Assembly: GCA_017163975.1 (NCBI GenBank)
Contig: JAFFSR010000016.1
Coordinates: 625,501-689,500 of the forward strand
Reading direction: 5' to 3'
Source of the DNA: Anastatus disparis
Lineage: Eukaryota > Arthropoda > Insecta > Hymenoptera > Eupelmidae
DNA length: 64,000 nucleotides
Below the pieces are notes generated by a model. The model was not told the origin of the DNA and did no database searches. It saw nothing but the letters and a program-made list of their open reading frames with translations. Position numbers and translations under genes: made by a program. Below, piece after piece: positions 10,400-21,900 of this stretch (position 1 is the first letter of the stretch; each line of letters starts with the position of its first letter).

Positions 10400-10425
10400 A
10401 CGTAAGCCAATTTAAAAAAAACATC

Positions 10426-10461
<36 letters not shown>

Positions 10462-11092
10462 AACATAGACAAAATGTTAAGTTTAACGTACACAATAGGC
10501 TAAGTTAATATCTTGAATTTACAGTCAATGCTGTGAAAGACTCTAAAATTAGTATTTCAGACGTAAAATTTTTAAAAAATCGATAAATTTACCATATACA
10601 GTTCTTGTCACCGCCCTCTAGAAGTAGTTTTTACACAATCTGACTTCAAATTCATGATCAGCAATCTGAAAAACCCCCAGGATAGTATTTCCAATGTTTA
10701 TCGACTCTTCAAAAGACGCATGATTAAATTTTAATATTGTTTAAATCCATTTTAGGCAAAATTTCGACTTTTACCGATTTCCTCATCTTTTCAGCCCCAT
10801 ACAGAGGACTAGAATCGCGTTAAAAAAATTTAAAGGTATGGTTTCCCGTGTATTTTTTCCCGTAGAATTCGATTTTGAAGTCCAATTAACCGTATCTCAT
10901 GATTTGTTTTTTCTAGACTCGAAAAACCGCAAAAAAACCGTAAAAAATGAGGTTTTTTCAATAAAACTCTGAGAAAAGGTAGGAAAACCCTATATTTTTA
11001 TTACAGATTCGGATTCAGCGTCGAAATATACATGGGAATATGTATGTCCGGTCAAAAGTTCAGACATTTTTTTTCATTTTGTGGGCCTATGT
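10352..11092. repeat. Right arm of 740-bp inverted repeat (element Z)
   Basis: Reverse-complement partner of 7281-8021, beginning TGTCAGAAATCCAC and ending GTGGGCCT. It includes a (GA)n tract at about 10434-10460 matching the left arm's (CT)n. No clear target duplication outside the tips (left flank ATTAATAACAC, right flank ATGTAATTTT). Confidence 0.9.
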
Positions 11093-11271
11093 AATTTTTA
11101 CGTAAACGTAACTAATATTGATAAAGAGATGGGTTGTTAGAAAAAGACTCAGAATTCAGCGTTATATTAATAAGATCTGTTACGATCTGTTCTATTTATC
11201 AAACATGATATAAAATGACTTATCGTCGAAATCAATAAAATAATAAAATCAATATTACTAAAATTCTATTT

Positions 11272-11509
11272 GTACTCTTGCGTACTCTTGAATACTCATT
11301 GGTACTCTTGCATACTTTTCAATATTCATTCTTATTCTACAAAAACTCATTCTTACTCTTGCATACTCACTAAATCTCTTTCAAACTTTTTCGTATTCAT
11401 TTACTTAAAGCGTTCATCAATAGAGTATTGGAGAGTACGCATGAGAACTAAAGAATGCTTGAGAGTACGGAAGAGTTTTTCTATGAGTATTTTAATGAGA
11501 AACTCCTCG
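11272..11509. repeat. Right arm of inverted pair Y
   Basis: Repeated TACTCTTGCATACT and TACTCATT motifs, the reverse complement of the GAGTATGCAAGAGTA units at 5130-5440, ending in the tip ACTCCTCG at 11509. 11093-11271 between this arm and Z has no recognisable content. Confidence 0.5.
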
Positions 11510-11590
11510 TATTATATAATATTGATTATTTTGTTTTTCTAATTGTTTGATAATTCTATGCGTTAGTAATTGTGTTTAATATTTGTAATC

Positions 11591-13801
11591 ATGCCAATCG
11601 ACGCATGTTCTCATGAAGAAAATAGAAAGAAAGTTTGTGGGCTATGCGGAAAAAAAGTTGTTTTTGGAAAGAAAAATGTTAATAATTTCCGATTAACAGA
11701 AGAGCATGAAAAGTCAATTAGAAAATTAGTTTACAGCAGCTACAATTTAAAAGATGAAAGATTTCCATTAAGCGTATGCACAACGTGTCATCTAACTTTA
11801 TCTCAACATGAAAAAGGCATAACTACAAGACCATTGCCTAAAATACCTAATTATGAAGATATCTCATTCCCTAAAAGTACAAGAACGCATAATACATCGA
11901 CAGATTCATCTTCCATTTGCAATTGTTACATATGCTTAACAGGTAAATTCAAAGGTCATTCTTATAGTACGAAATTCACAAGGATAACAGAAAGTATAGG
12001 TACAAAAATAACGGTTTCAACCGGATTGTATGGTTCGAAAAATTCAACAGTAACTACGCTTCCTAAAGTTGACAAAAATATTGTTCGTTATAAGAATCCA
12101 AATGTAATGAAAATGTGTAAAATATGTATGTGTGAAATTTTTAAGGATAACAAACATGTTTGTGACAAGCATGACCACGTTACTTGAAATAATTTAGTAA
12201 AGCTCATAGATAAATTGCCAAAGAAACAACAGGAATTTGTAGCATCAGAAATTATTAATGATAAAATTAAAAGTGTTTCTGAAGATTCGTTCACATTAAG
12301 TACTCAAGGACGTAAGAAACGTATTTTTCTAAAAGAAAAAAAAATGACGTTCCAATATTTTCATTAGAGAGCTTAGATAGTTTTCATAATAATTCAGGAT
12401 TTACAGTTCGTCAAATGAACAAATTCACTAGTTTTATTCAACATTGTAGTGGTAAAAAATCTGTACCTGCTTATTAAAATCGTCATGTAAGTGATAGAAC
12501 AAAGTTACTAAACCATATATATAAAATTGACGTATTGGAATTTGAACTAAGAACACTAAAAAAGAAAAAAGACCTGTTATTTGGGCCAATTCAGAAGAAC
12601 TTATAGATACTATATTGGAAAAACGCAGTTTTGTTGGTAATTATCTTATTAAACTAATGGCAGATGGTGGTCAGGGCTTTTTTAAAATTTGTTTTTCAAT
12701 TATCACTTATACCCAAGAACAGTTATGCAATAAAGATTTATGTGAGAGTGTGCCTTAAAAAAAAGAAAAATTGAACCTCGAAGTTATAAAACAAAAAGTT
12801 TTGAAACGAGTGTTAAAAAATTAATTATGTTTTGTATAGTGCCTGATGTTAAAGAAACATATGAAAATGTAAAAATTTTATTTGATTTGATTAAAATTAA
12901 TGATATTTTATTTAAGTTTGTTACGGTTTTTAAATTATTACTTATAATAAATGGTCAACAAACAGCTACATCCATGTATCCGTGTCCATATTGTTTCGTA
13001 AGTTTGCACGATTTGAAAAATAATGTTGACGACAGTGACGTTTTTGAGAATATTAACGTTTCTTCATTAAAAACATTAGAAGACTTGGAAAAAGATTATA
13101 AAAATTTTGTATATCAGGGTCGAAACAAAAAATTATCTAAGAATTGTCATAGTACGATCAATAAGCCTCTTTTTGAAGAAGATGAAGACATGTTGACTCT
13201 TGAAAAATGTATTATTCCAGAACTTCATATTTTGCAAGGCTTCGTTAATCATTTGTTCTGCAATAGCTTAGTGCCTCTTGTCGGTCGGGAGAAAGCTCTT
13301 TTGTGGCCTACAAAACTAAAATTAATATCAAAAAGTTATTATGGAGAGGTATTTGAAGGCAATGCGTGTAGAAAATTATTAAAGGAAGCCGACAAACTTG
13401 ATGATAAAGCTATATATGGAGAGCTCGGACCATTTTCTCTAACACCTTACATTACTGTCTTTAAAATAATGAATAAGATTGTAAATGCGTGTTTTACGGT
13501 AAAAAGGCTTGAATCAGTTGATCATATAGAAAAACTTATTGATGAGTTACGCAAAGCAATGTTGGCCATAGAAACGTCTAAGACATTAAAATTACATGTT
13601 CTTCTACAACATCTTCGTCAATTTTTAGTAGTATTGAATAATACACAAGGACTAGGACTGTGGTCAGAACAAGCTGGAGAGGCGGCTCATCAAGATTTTC
13701 TGAAGTTTTGGGAAAAACGGAAAATTAATTTGACAGTCGACTCTTCTTATTCACAACGACTTAAAGATGCCACAGTTGAGTTTTCACCACTTCATATTTG
13801 A
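11591..13801 (+). pseudogene. Zinc-finger plus transposase-like gene of element X, broken
   Basis: ATG at 11591 opens a frame to 12187 with 'VCGLCGKKV', 'CTTCHLTL' and 'CYICLTG' cysteine pairs, the module also seen at 9827. Between 12188 and 12826 coding similarity continues through several stops and frame changes; a readable block there is 'LMADGGQGFFKICF' near 12655-12700. From 12827 to 13801 a 325-codon frame holds 'YPCPYCFVSL', 'CIIPELHILQGF', 'LKLHVLLQHLRQF', 'GLWSEQAGEAAHQDF' and 'FWEKRKI'. Block order matches the 464-aa protein of Z (Asp block, YPC.YC, P.LH...G, KLH..., E.GE..HQD), so I place both in one superfamily with an inferred acidic triad. Flanked by the X arms and on the same strand throughout. 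Non-functional as it stands. Confidence 0.75.
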
Positions 13802-14129
13802 AGTTGTTTAATTTTTATTGTTTTTTTGTTGTTTTTTTTTGTTAAGAAATACAAACATTTTTTGTCTTGATAATTTTAATTTTTTTTTGTGAAGAAATTC
13901 TAAAAGATCATTTTTTTTTTAAATTCTTTTTATGGGATCAGTTTTACCACCACGTCCTCGTCGTTGATCCTGGGATAAAAGCTGAGTGTGGTATACTTAG
14001 TAGTCTCTGTATTAAATAATCAAACATATATTTTATTTAAATTAGCAATTTTATTTGAATTATAACAAATTAGAATATTATGTATTCGATACGATATGAA
14101 GTTTTGACCGTATATCTTGTTTTAAAAGA
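13802..14129. other. 3' non-coding region of element X
   Basis: T-rich non-coding sequence between the stop codon and the right arm. No repeat partner found. Confidence 0.5.
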
Positions 14130-14470
14130 ATAACGAAAAGGGGATCAGTTCAGATTTTGTAGCGAAAATTTTTGAGTACTTGGGAGTACTAGAAAGATAT
14201 TCCTCTTTGTACTTTTTAGCGTCAAGGCAAACAAACTTTTCTTCTCCAGTTAGACACCGTGAGATGTAAAATTTGACGCCGACTTCGAAAATATTTTTTT
14301 TTTAGATAATCTATAATATGTTTGTTGCATGTGTGTTGAGTTAGATGCGTAGTATGCGTATAATTATTAAAGATCATAAATTATTTGTAACTATTTAGTG
14401 CATTTTTTTGTAGTCGGTTTTTTTTGTAAAAAAATTTTTTTTTTGCGATTTTTTGAAAAAACCAAAATTT
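14130..14470. repeat. Right terminal inverted repeat of element X
   Basis: Reverse-complement partner of 3956-4712 without the SINE and with a single copy of the outer ~60-bp unit. It begins with CGAAAAGGGGATCAG and ends in T-rich sequence after GTAGTCGGTTTTTTTTG. Confidence 0.75.
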
Positions 14471-16283
14471 ATTTCTAGAAAAATAATGATAACATATATA
14501 ATAATATGTCAAACGTTTACATTAACAATTATAATTGTTGATAACATTTTCATTGTTAATGTTTCAATTGTTTATAACTTTATTAAAAAGCATTAGAACA
14601 AAAAAATCATCAGAGTTAAATTTTTCATTTTTTTAAATTCTCTTCATTTCTGTTTGAATTTTTCAGTAATTGAAGGGTTTGATGGTAAAAGGTCCTGAAC
14701 GCTCGGCTCGACAATTAATGTTGATTTTCTTGAAAAATATATTATAATCAATATTATAGAAAAAAAGTGCAAAGAAAGGAAAAGTTGCTTCTTTTCATCC
14801 TCTATATAATGGTATTGTTTAAAAATCATTTTGATTACTTTAATCGGTTACGTTGACGTCACTGCACAAAGTCTAGCCGATCGCTCAGGACCTTTTAGCA
14901 TCGAACCCTTCAATTATTGAAAAATATACAATTAAAAAAAATTAATTGATTCCAAATTTTTACAAATTTTAAAAGAGGATAGAAATAGAATAAAATTTTA
15001 TTCACTTTAATTTACTTTTTTTGATATTTTTTTTTGTGACAAGTAGAACCAGAGATAATACTATTTGAAAGAGCGATTTTCATCTAAATTTTTTCTTGTG
15101 AATTTCTGATGATAGACTGAGGTTAGTTGTCAGTAGCGAAGCGTAGGCCAATCGCGAATAAGTTTACAAATAAAAACTGTGTCGTCACACTGCTAAGACC
15201 TAAAGTAAAGAATAATCTTACAAATATTTTCCATCATTGATTAATTGAAATAGCTGGTAGATATACTAAAAAGCGAATTTCTAATATTTTAACATGCTCA
15301 TAGTAAAGTTATTAATTTTTAAATGATTTATATTTAGTGCTTGAATCAAAGTTTTAAAAAAAACATCGACTAAACTATAGTTTAAAACTGCAATTATAAT
15401 TCACATACGCACTGTGATTTTTTAAAATATTTTTAAGAAACTATGGAAAAAAAAAATTTATTATATTTTTGGCTATTATTAAGTTAAATTTTAAATTTGC
15501 ATAAAAAGATTATTATAATATGTAATTCCCATATTGAACATAATAATTATCATATACCACTATAAGTGTTTATCATATACTATGATTATTTTAAATATTC
15601 AGTTAAAAATTCAACCATTCTTATTTCCGTTACTGTTTTTTATGTTAATCAAATTAAGATTTTTATATTTAGAATATATTATGATGTACAAATATAATAA
15701 AAATAATCAATTTTGTTAAAATCAATAAAAGATTTTTATTTTTCAACGTCATATTTCTGATTATTAATTAATAGTTTCTTTGCCGAGTTGAAAATTTGTT
15801 ACTTGTTTCAAGTAATTGACTCTTGTAGTATATGTATGACATATGATACTCATTGTACTGCATAAAATAGTTAAGAGTTCTTTATGTATTTAACCTATGA
15901 TTTGACAATATTATAAAGGTTTGTAATTGTTATTAGTAATAATCGATTTACGATATTCTTTATAATAGTAAAGATTTTTGTTAATTACGTAAATCTTTAT
16001 TTTCCATTTTTTCATAACATGATAACATAAGGCTTTATGAATTTTGAAAATGAATTATTCGGCATAACTTTGGCTAAATAAGTTGCAAATGTATTTAGGA
16101 AGCCTTCTCTTAACTCAAAACTCGCACTCTTCTACTTCATAAGTTACAAATTTTTATTGGGTAAACATATATTTTTTATTAATTTTTTTTTATTAAATCA
16201 TTATAAAATTTTAATTAATTTTTTTTATATTTATTATCATTATATGCTTATTATTTAAACAATTTCTGCGTGCTTTAAGTAGC
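14471..16283. other. AT-rich region with one small MITE
   Basis: Apart from the MITE at 14659-14924, no gene or repeat I can support. Small ORFs here (14644-14829, 15534-15719) are low-complexity and not credible genes. Confidence 0.5.
14659..14924. mobile_element. Small MITE, ~45-bp inverted ends
   Basis: Left end 'TTTCAGTAATTGAAGGGTTT' then GATGGTAAAAGGTCCTGAACG; right end is its reverse complement with a few changes (CTCAGGACCTTTTAGCATCG, then AACCCTTCAATTATTGAAAA). About 266 bp, no coding potential. Confidence 0.7.
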
Positions 16284-16948
16284 TTACTAGGAGAGTGTCA
16301 CATCCCCGGATCACGGAGTTTGCTGAAACTTCAAGATAAGTTTTCAGATGATAAAACATGGGAAAAGTTAAGGTTATAGTCACAAACGCTCAATATTTCC
16401 TTAGTTACAGGCATTTAAAGAAAATCACTAAAAAAGTTACTAGATTTTTAAACGCTTATTGTTCTTTAGCTTTGATAGCTAGAAGCTTAAAACTTTTAAA
16501 TGGAAGCTGAGCTCAAATCCATTCAAAACAGTAGTTATAGTATATTAAAATATTTTTTTGTCCCGAAGTTATAGCGCAATAAAGGTTGGACCGGATTTTA
16601 GCTTTCATAATTAATTAATGTTTTAACAAGAAAATTCGGGTCCAATCTTTATTACGATAACTTTAGAAAAAAATAATATTTTGATATGCTATAACTACTA
16701 TTCCGAAAGGATTTGAACTCGGCTTTGATTTAAAAAAAGTTTCAAGCTTTTAGCTGTCAATACGTAAGAGCTATAGGTGGTTGAAAATCTAGTAACTTTT
16801 TTTGTGATTTATTTTAATTGCCTGTAACTAGGTAAATAATGAGCGTTTGTGACTATAACTGCAGCTTTTTCCATATTTTGTTATCTGAAAACTCATCCCG
16901 AAGTTTGAGCGAAATCCGTGATCCGAACATGTGACACTTTCCTAGTTA
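16284..16948. mobile_element. Foldback MITE, family A (PIF/Harbinger-like TSD), copy 1
   Basis: Nearly whole-length hairpin, arms ~300 bp, tips CTAGGAGAGTGTCACAT / ATGTGACACTTTCCTAG, flanked by TTA direct repeats (16284-16286 and 16946-16948). A second copy with the same tips and TTA flanks is at 56848-57511. A 3-bp TTA duplication is typical of PIF/Harbinger elements. No ORF. Confidence 0.8.
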
Positions 16949-17737
16949 GTAAGTTGCAAATGTATTTAAGGGGCCTTCTCTTTACCCAGAACTACGATTA
17001 TTCTACTTTATCAGTTGATAATTTGTTATGCATATACATATTTATTTCATATAAAATATATTTTTAAACAAAGCGTGATGGAAAATTGTTCATTCTATAA
17101 AAAAAAGGGCTGCCACTAAAACAAAATAAGTAATAACTTATGTCGGCCAGGCCCCACGACTGCTACGCCTGGTTTTTTGTTTTTGAAATTTGTCTCAATC
17201 GCTAAATTAACTACAAAAAACATGCGTTTTTCGTGGTTTTTGGTATAAAAATTACAATAACAAAAAACAAACGGTTTTACAAATAAATTTTTTCACAAAA
17301 CTTGTAGACTTTTTTAGGATACTTAAATGAATATATTTAATGAGTATTTTTCAAGTTAAGTGCGTTTTTGATTGAAAAAAGGACTTTTTGGACTTTATGT
17401 CTACAGAAATCATTAAAAAAAAATTTTTTGCATAAAAATGTAGCATACATTAATACAAAACTTTTTTATGTATAACACTTTTTGCTAACAAATTTTCCTT
17501 GTAGTATAATACAAAAACAATCAATTTTTCAACGCTTTTTTAATGCTTTTTCGCAATAACTCAAAAGTAGCATCAAAAACTAACGTTTGTGATAATATTT
17601 TACTATGTCACAATTGGTGACCCCAAAAGGTGCCACCCCGGCCGCCTGAAGGTTAATGAAGCCTAAATAATTCAGTCTAGAAATGTCTTTAACAAATTCA
17701 CATGGACTAAAATAAAAGTAGTAGAAGCAAGCTTCAA
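16949..17737. other. Unassigned AT-rich sequence
   Basis: Contains two GC-richer islands (17144-17170, 17628-17655), but no ORF or clear repeat. Confidence 0.4.
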
Positions 17738-17935
17738 TTTGCTGTTTTTAGAATTGAGAAATAATAATTAAAACCAAAGACAGGCTTGTTAAAAGTTAAG
17801 CAACAAAAAAGTACCAACAATCATCTAAATTCTGAAGAACGCTGATTTTTGGTACTTTCTTGCTGCTTAATTTGAACAAGCATATTTCTGGTTTTAATTA
17901 TTATTTCTTAATTCTGAAAACAGCAAATTAAATCG
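17738..17935. mobile_element. Short hairpin MITE overlapping a Polinton gene end
   Basis: Arms 'AATTTGCTGTTTTTAGAATT' and 'AATTCTGAAAACAGCAAATT' with about 90 bp pairing (GAAATAATAATTAAAACCA, GTACTTT...). Its right edge coincides with the stop codon region of the Polinton-associated gene at 17928. Confidence 0.65.
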
Positions 17936-18532
17936 TACGCCAGAGTTGATCGTTACCTATAAATTCTCGAGGTGTACTAACTTGTCGCGAGACGCGTGCA
18001 AGCTTCTTGTATTCGCGCGATGGTGATCTTTTTCTACTTCTTATAGCCTTGTTCTTCGAATCGACAATCTTAGCACCCTTGACAGGAGCGCCATCTAGCT
18101 TGATTACACCACGACTATTTCATTGAATTTTACTAACTTGCCTCAAATATCTAATTAGACGCCTTTCATTGCTTCGAATTTTTTGTGATACCGACTCCAC
18201 AAAGTGTTCGTCGCCAATTTCGTCATTATTGTCTCTATCCATCGTCGTTCCCGTTTCTAATAATGTTGTCTCGTGTGGGTGTATTATACTTTCACTCTCA
18301 TCCTTTTTCTCCTCATTAGATGTAAGTAACGCTGCAAGATTAGCTGATAATGCAAAGATTTTTGTCGCTCATCGCCCGTGGAATGTAAAATTTTACTAAT
18401 TTTCTCGTCAAGGCGTGTCATGGCTGTATGAGGTGTCTGGACACTGAATGCTGGTGGTGTATGATTGGTAATTGTTATGTCATCCTGCTGCTGATGCTGA
18501 TACTCCAAACACTCTTGCGGTACTAAAATCAT
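17928..18532 (-). pseudogene. Polinton-associated conserved protein, frameshifted
   Basis: Starts with ATG at 18532 ('MILVPQECLEYQHQQQ'), followed by a 'RLDEKISKIL' block and a 'SLHYQLILQRYLHL' helix. A frame change near 18300 moves coding to another frame ending with 'PREFIGN' and a TAA at 17928. A glutamine-rich N-terminal region, a YLxL helix and a C-terminal PREFIG-type end recur, as I remember, in a small protein of insect Polintons of unknown role. It lies downstream of polymerase B on the same strand, beyond the opposite-strand ORF at 18628. Confidence 0.55.
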
Positions 18533-18627
18533 TTTTCTTGCGTACTCTATGCCTCTATTTAAATTTCCATAAGCTTTTGTAGGAATTGGTCAAAAAGTGT
18601 GATTATGCGTATCTCGTAAAAATAATA

Positions 18628-18783
18628 ATGAATCAAACAAAAAAGTTGCATTTCAAAGAAGGCAGACCAGATATTTGTGCAATACGCGTATGGGATTATG
18701 CGAGTCGTGCAGCGCGACGTGGAGAATGGGAGCGAGCGGCTCGTGATCGAGAGAGATTTAAAATGAGAGTGGAAAGAATATAG
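18628..18783 (+). CDS. Small basic Polinton ORF opposite polymerase B
   Basis: About 51 codons from an ATG at 18628 ('MNQTKKLHFKEG'), rich in Arg/Lys, with 'IRVWDYASRAARRGEWERAA' followed by RDRERF. A diverged copy with the same reading frame is at 41988-42130 beside the second Polinton polymerase, where changes are largely conservative (IRVCDYASR, AARDRKRF). Conservation of the frame in both copies argues for a real coding segment, convergent with polymerase B. Function unknown; the basic composition could suit nucleic-acid binding. Confidence 0.5.
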   Translation: MNQTKKLHFKEGRPDICAIRVWDYASRAARRGEWERAARDRERFKMRVERI

Positions 18784-18982
18784 ATTATTCTAGAACCTAT
18801 GATTTTGAAATTAATTGACGACTACTTAATTAACAGAAAATAAATTTATTATTTTGTTACATTATTTTTTTTAGATTACAATAAATTATAAAAATGTATT
18901 ACAAAATCATTTTTGTTTTAATTATATAACCTATATATAATATTTTCACTTGAGTTATAATATATCAACAATCATTTATTAT

Positions 18983-21900
18983 TCAATTAGGTTTATAACC
19001 GTATGGATAACTAAGATCCCCTAACAACACAAAAACGTTTCAAAAACGTTTTCTGGTGAAGTTATATACGTTTGTAAATTTCGACAAAAATACGTATTTA
19101 AAACGTTTTTAAAACGTAAAATATGTGCGGATATTTTAGATTCTCAGGAGTAATGTAACGTTTATGGAACGTTGAAGAAATGTTTAGAAAACGTTTTCTT
19201 AACGTATAAAAAACGTTTTATTTGATATAATATTTTTCTCTATATAATAATTTTTTAGAATAATAAAATAAAACGTTTAAAAAACGTTTTAGAAACGTTT
19301 AGACATATTAGCTAACGTAAGTTTTCACCGAGAAAACGTTTTCTAAACGTTTCTTAAACGTTTCATAAACGTTATATTACTCTTGAGAATCTAAAATATG
19401 CGGACATATTTTACGTCTTAAAAACGTTTTAAATACGTATTTTTGTCAAAATTTACAAACGTGTATAAGTTTACCAGAAAACGTTTTTAAAACGTTTTTG
19501 AAACGTTTTGTTCTGTTAGGGTCGTTATTTAGAAACTATCTCTTTGAATATACGGGCTCACATACTTTATATTCAGGTTGTGTTACAATATCATGAAATT
19601 GTGTACGCCTTATAGCGTTGTAATTAGCAAAAAGTGGTAGTATTTTGTCGGTAACAAGTTTCCGTATGGAATCGAAGTTTATTTTTTGACTCACCGACGA
19701 TTTAAGCATGATGCCTTTGATTTTGCAAACACATCCTTCGACGCCATCTGGTGTCAAATGTATATATATCCGTAAAATTTTGGTCTTCCAGAGACGAATA
19801 ATGGAATAATCGTACTGAGACTATAACAGACCAATTCGTCGGTCAAGTCACCCAAGAATGGTCCTGTCTCAGCATCGTACTTACCGACGCGACTTAGATA
19901 AACAATACAATCAGTATCGTAATACAACACGCGTTCACCCAACGGTTGCGATTCTTTGTGAAGTATCAAACGCGCCAGAACCGTAGTATAGGTGGCTACT
20001 ACAACGCTACATAATGCCGATGGCTTGACAGCCGCTTCTCTGCTATGCTAGCTTACGTAAATTGTCGTATCGTCGATCAGTAAAATTTAGTCAACCTCTG
20101 CCTTGGCACTACAGAGTGATTCAAACAATCTTTGTTGATCATTCACTACTTCAGTCTTTGGCATATTTTCCGTTGACCAAATTTACCCCACAATGAATTC
20201 AGGCAGAGTTTTGGTACAGATCACAGGCCAGCATTATATTTTATTCGATTTTCGTCTAATTTTATACTTTCTTGTTGCACGAATTCTCCAATGTATTGAG
20301 CAATCGCATTTTCATTACCATTAGCATATTTGGATGAGTAACCCGACGCGTCCGTTTTCTCAACGAAAAATTCATCGATATAAGTTGGAAATAGACCACC
20401 CTGGCCCGTGGCTTTGTTGTACTGAGTAATTTTATAAGACCATATTTCAAACGCATGTTCAACATAGTGGAAATAAAAGCTTATTATGCATTTTAATGGG
20501 GAGTACAGCATGATATCAATTCCGTGGCGCTTATACTTCACATTTTATGAGACCTTTAATCTGACTTATGTCATTCGTTTGACCCACGAGAGTGCGACAC
20601 TCATCTTCGCCCATGTAGAGAGTTGAATGACAAATGGTATATCGTCCATATCTACAAATATACAGATACAACGGACACACGTCCACGTATTTTATTTTTA
20701 CACCCTTTTTTGCATTGTGAATTTTGACTGTATTGCTTGTTTGTTCACCGAAAAATGCTTCTTGAGGATTTAATAGTGCGTGCCATTTTCGTGTCTTATT
20801 TTCAATGTATAACCTCATATTTTCGTTCTCCGAGTACTCACGATCGAAATCACACTTCCACTTTTCGATAAGTTCATAACCATGGTCTCGTATTTTTTTC
20901 GATATCCCTGCGGTTCTCTCTAATCGTTCGTCCATATTTTCCACGTTTACGAGCCTCGAGTCTCGGTTTATTGTGTAACACCACACACAGTCATGCCAAT
21001 AACACCCATGCAATTGTAAAACAATTTTTTTCCCATTTTTAAGAACGCAATATCCCTCCACTAGAGGGCCTTCGGGAAGTATCTTTTCTCGTCTACGAAT
21101 AGTATATTGAATTTGTCGATTCAGCCATTTTCCATCTAGCACAACCACCGCACGACCTTCATAAACTGTTTATTTGCTTGTCTATAGCCATCTTGAGGTA
21201 TAATACCTATTGTATATTTTTCTTTGTAAAAATTTTTTCCTGTATACATGCATGCAAGATGATTCGATGGCGGCACGCTCTACAAATGGATCTGTATTAC
21301 CACATTTGATAAAGGTATCGCAAAAAGCCAGACATGCTAATCGTAAAATTTTTACATCTTGCTTACAATTATTTATAACTTACTAATTGAACATGTAATT
21401 TTTCGCTTTTTTTTCTACCACTGCATAAATTTGCGTCTCTCTCCGACCTTTATTGAATCTAGCGAGCAAGTCCAAATTAGAGGCTTTTCCCCGCGTAATT
21501 CTGATTTTCCGGTGAGTTGAAAAGATAAGGTAACGTACCTTTCTCAGTATCAGCAACGCCGTAAGCTTTTGGTAGTGCAGTGAAAGTCATATGTAGGTAA
21601 TTCAAACTATCTATGAATTTAACCGATAAAATTTTCATTATGATTATTTTGGACCCATTTAAAATTACATTTGGCTTATTTCTGAAATCTTTGCGCTCTG
21701 TTAAATGTTTTAGAATAAATTGTGCATCAAAACCCTGCAAATTGTGGGCTATACAGCTGATTTGTTTGAAATTTTTTCGTGGTGCCAAGGCCAAATCAAC
21801 TAGCTGTTTCGCGGGGTCGATTTTAATTACCTACTTGCGTATTCCACATACTTCGCAAGAATTTGATACATTTTCATCGTTTCAATAGTAACTACACACT

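Noticed and set aside
11570..11590. Upstream start for the X zinc-finger ORF
   Set aside because: The extension begins with a TTG codon; the first ATG at 11591 is a better start.
18169..18399. 76-codon plus-strand ORF
   Set aside because: Shadow of the minus-strand Polinton-associated gene at 17928-18532.
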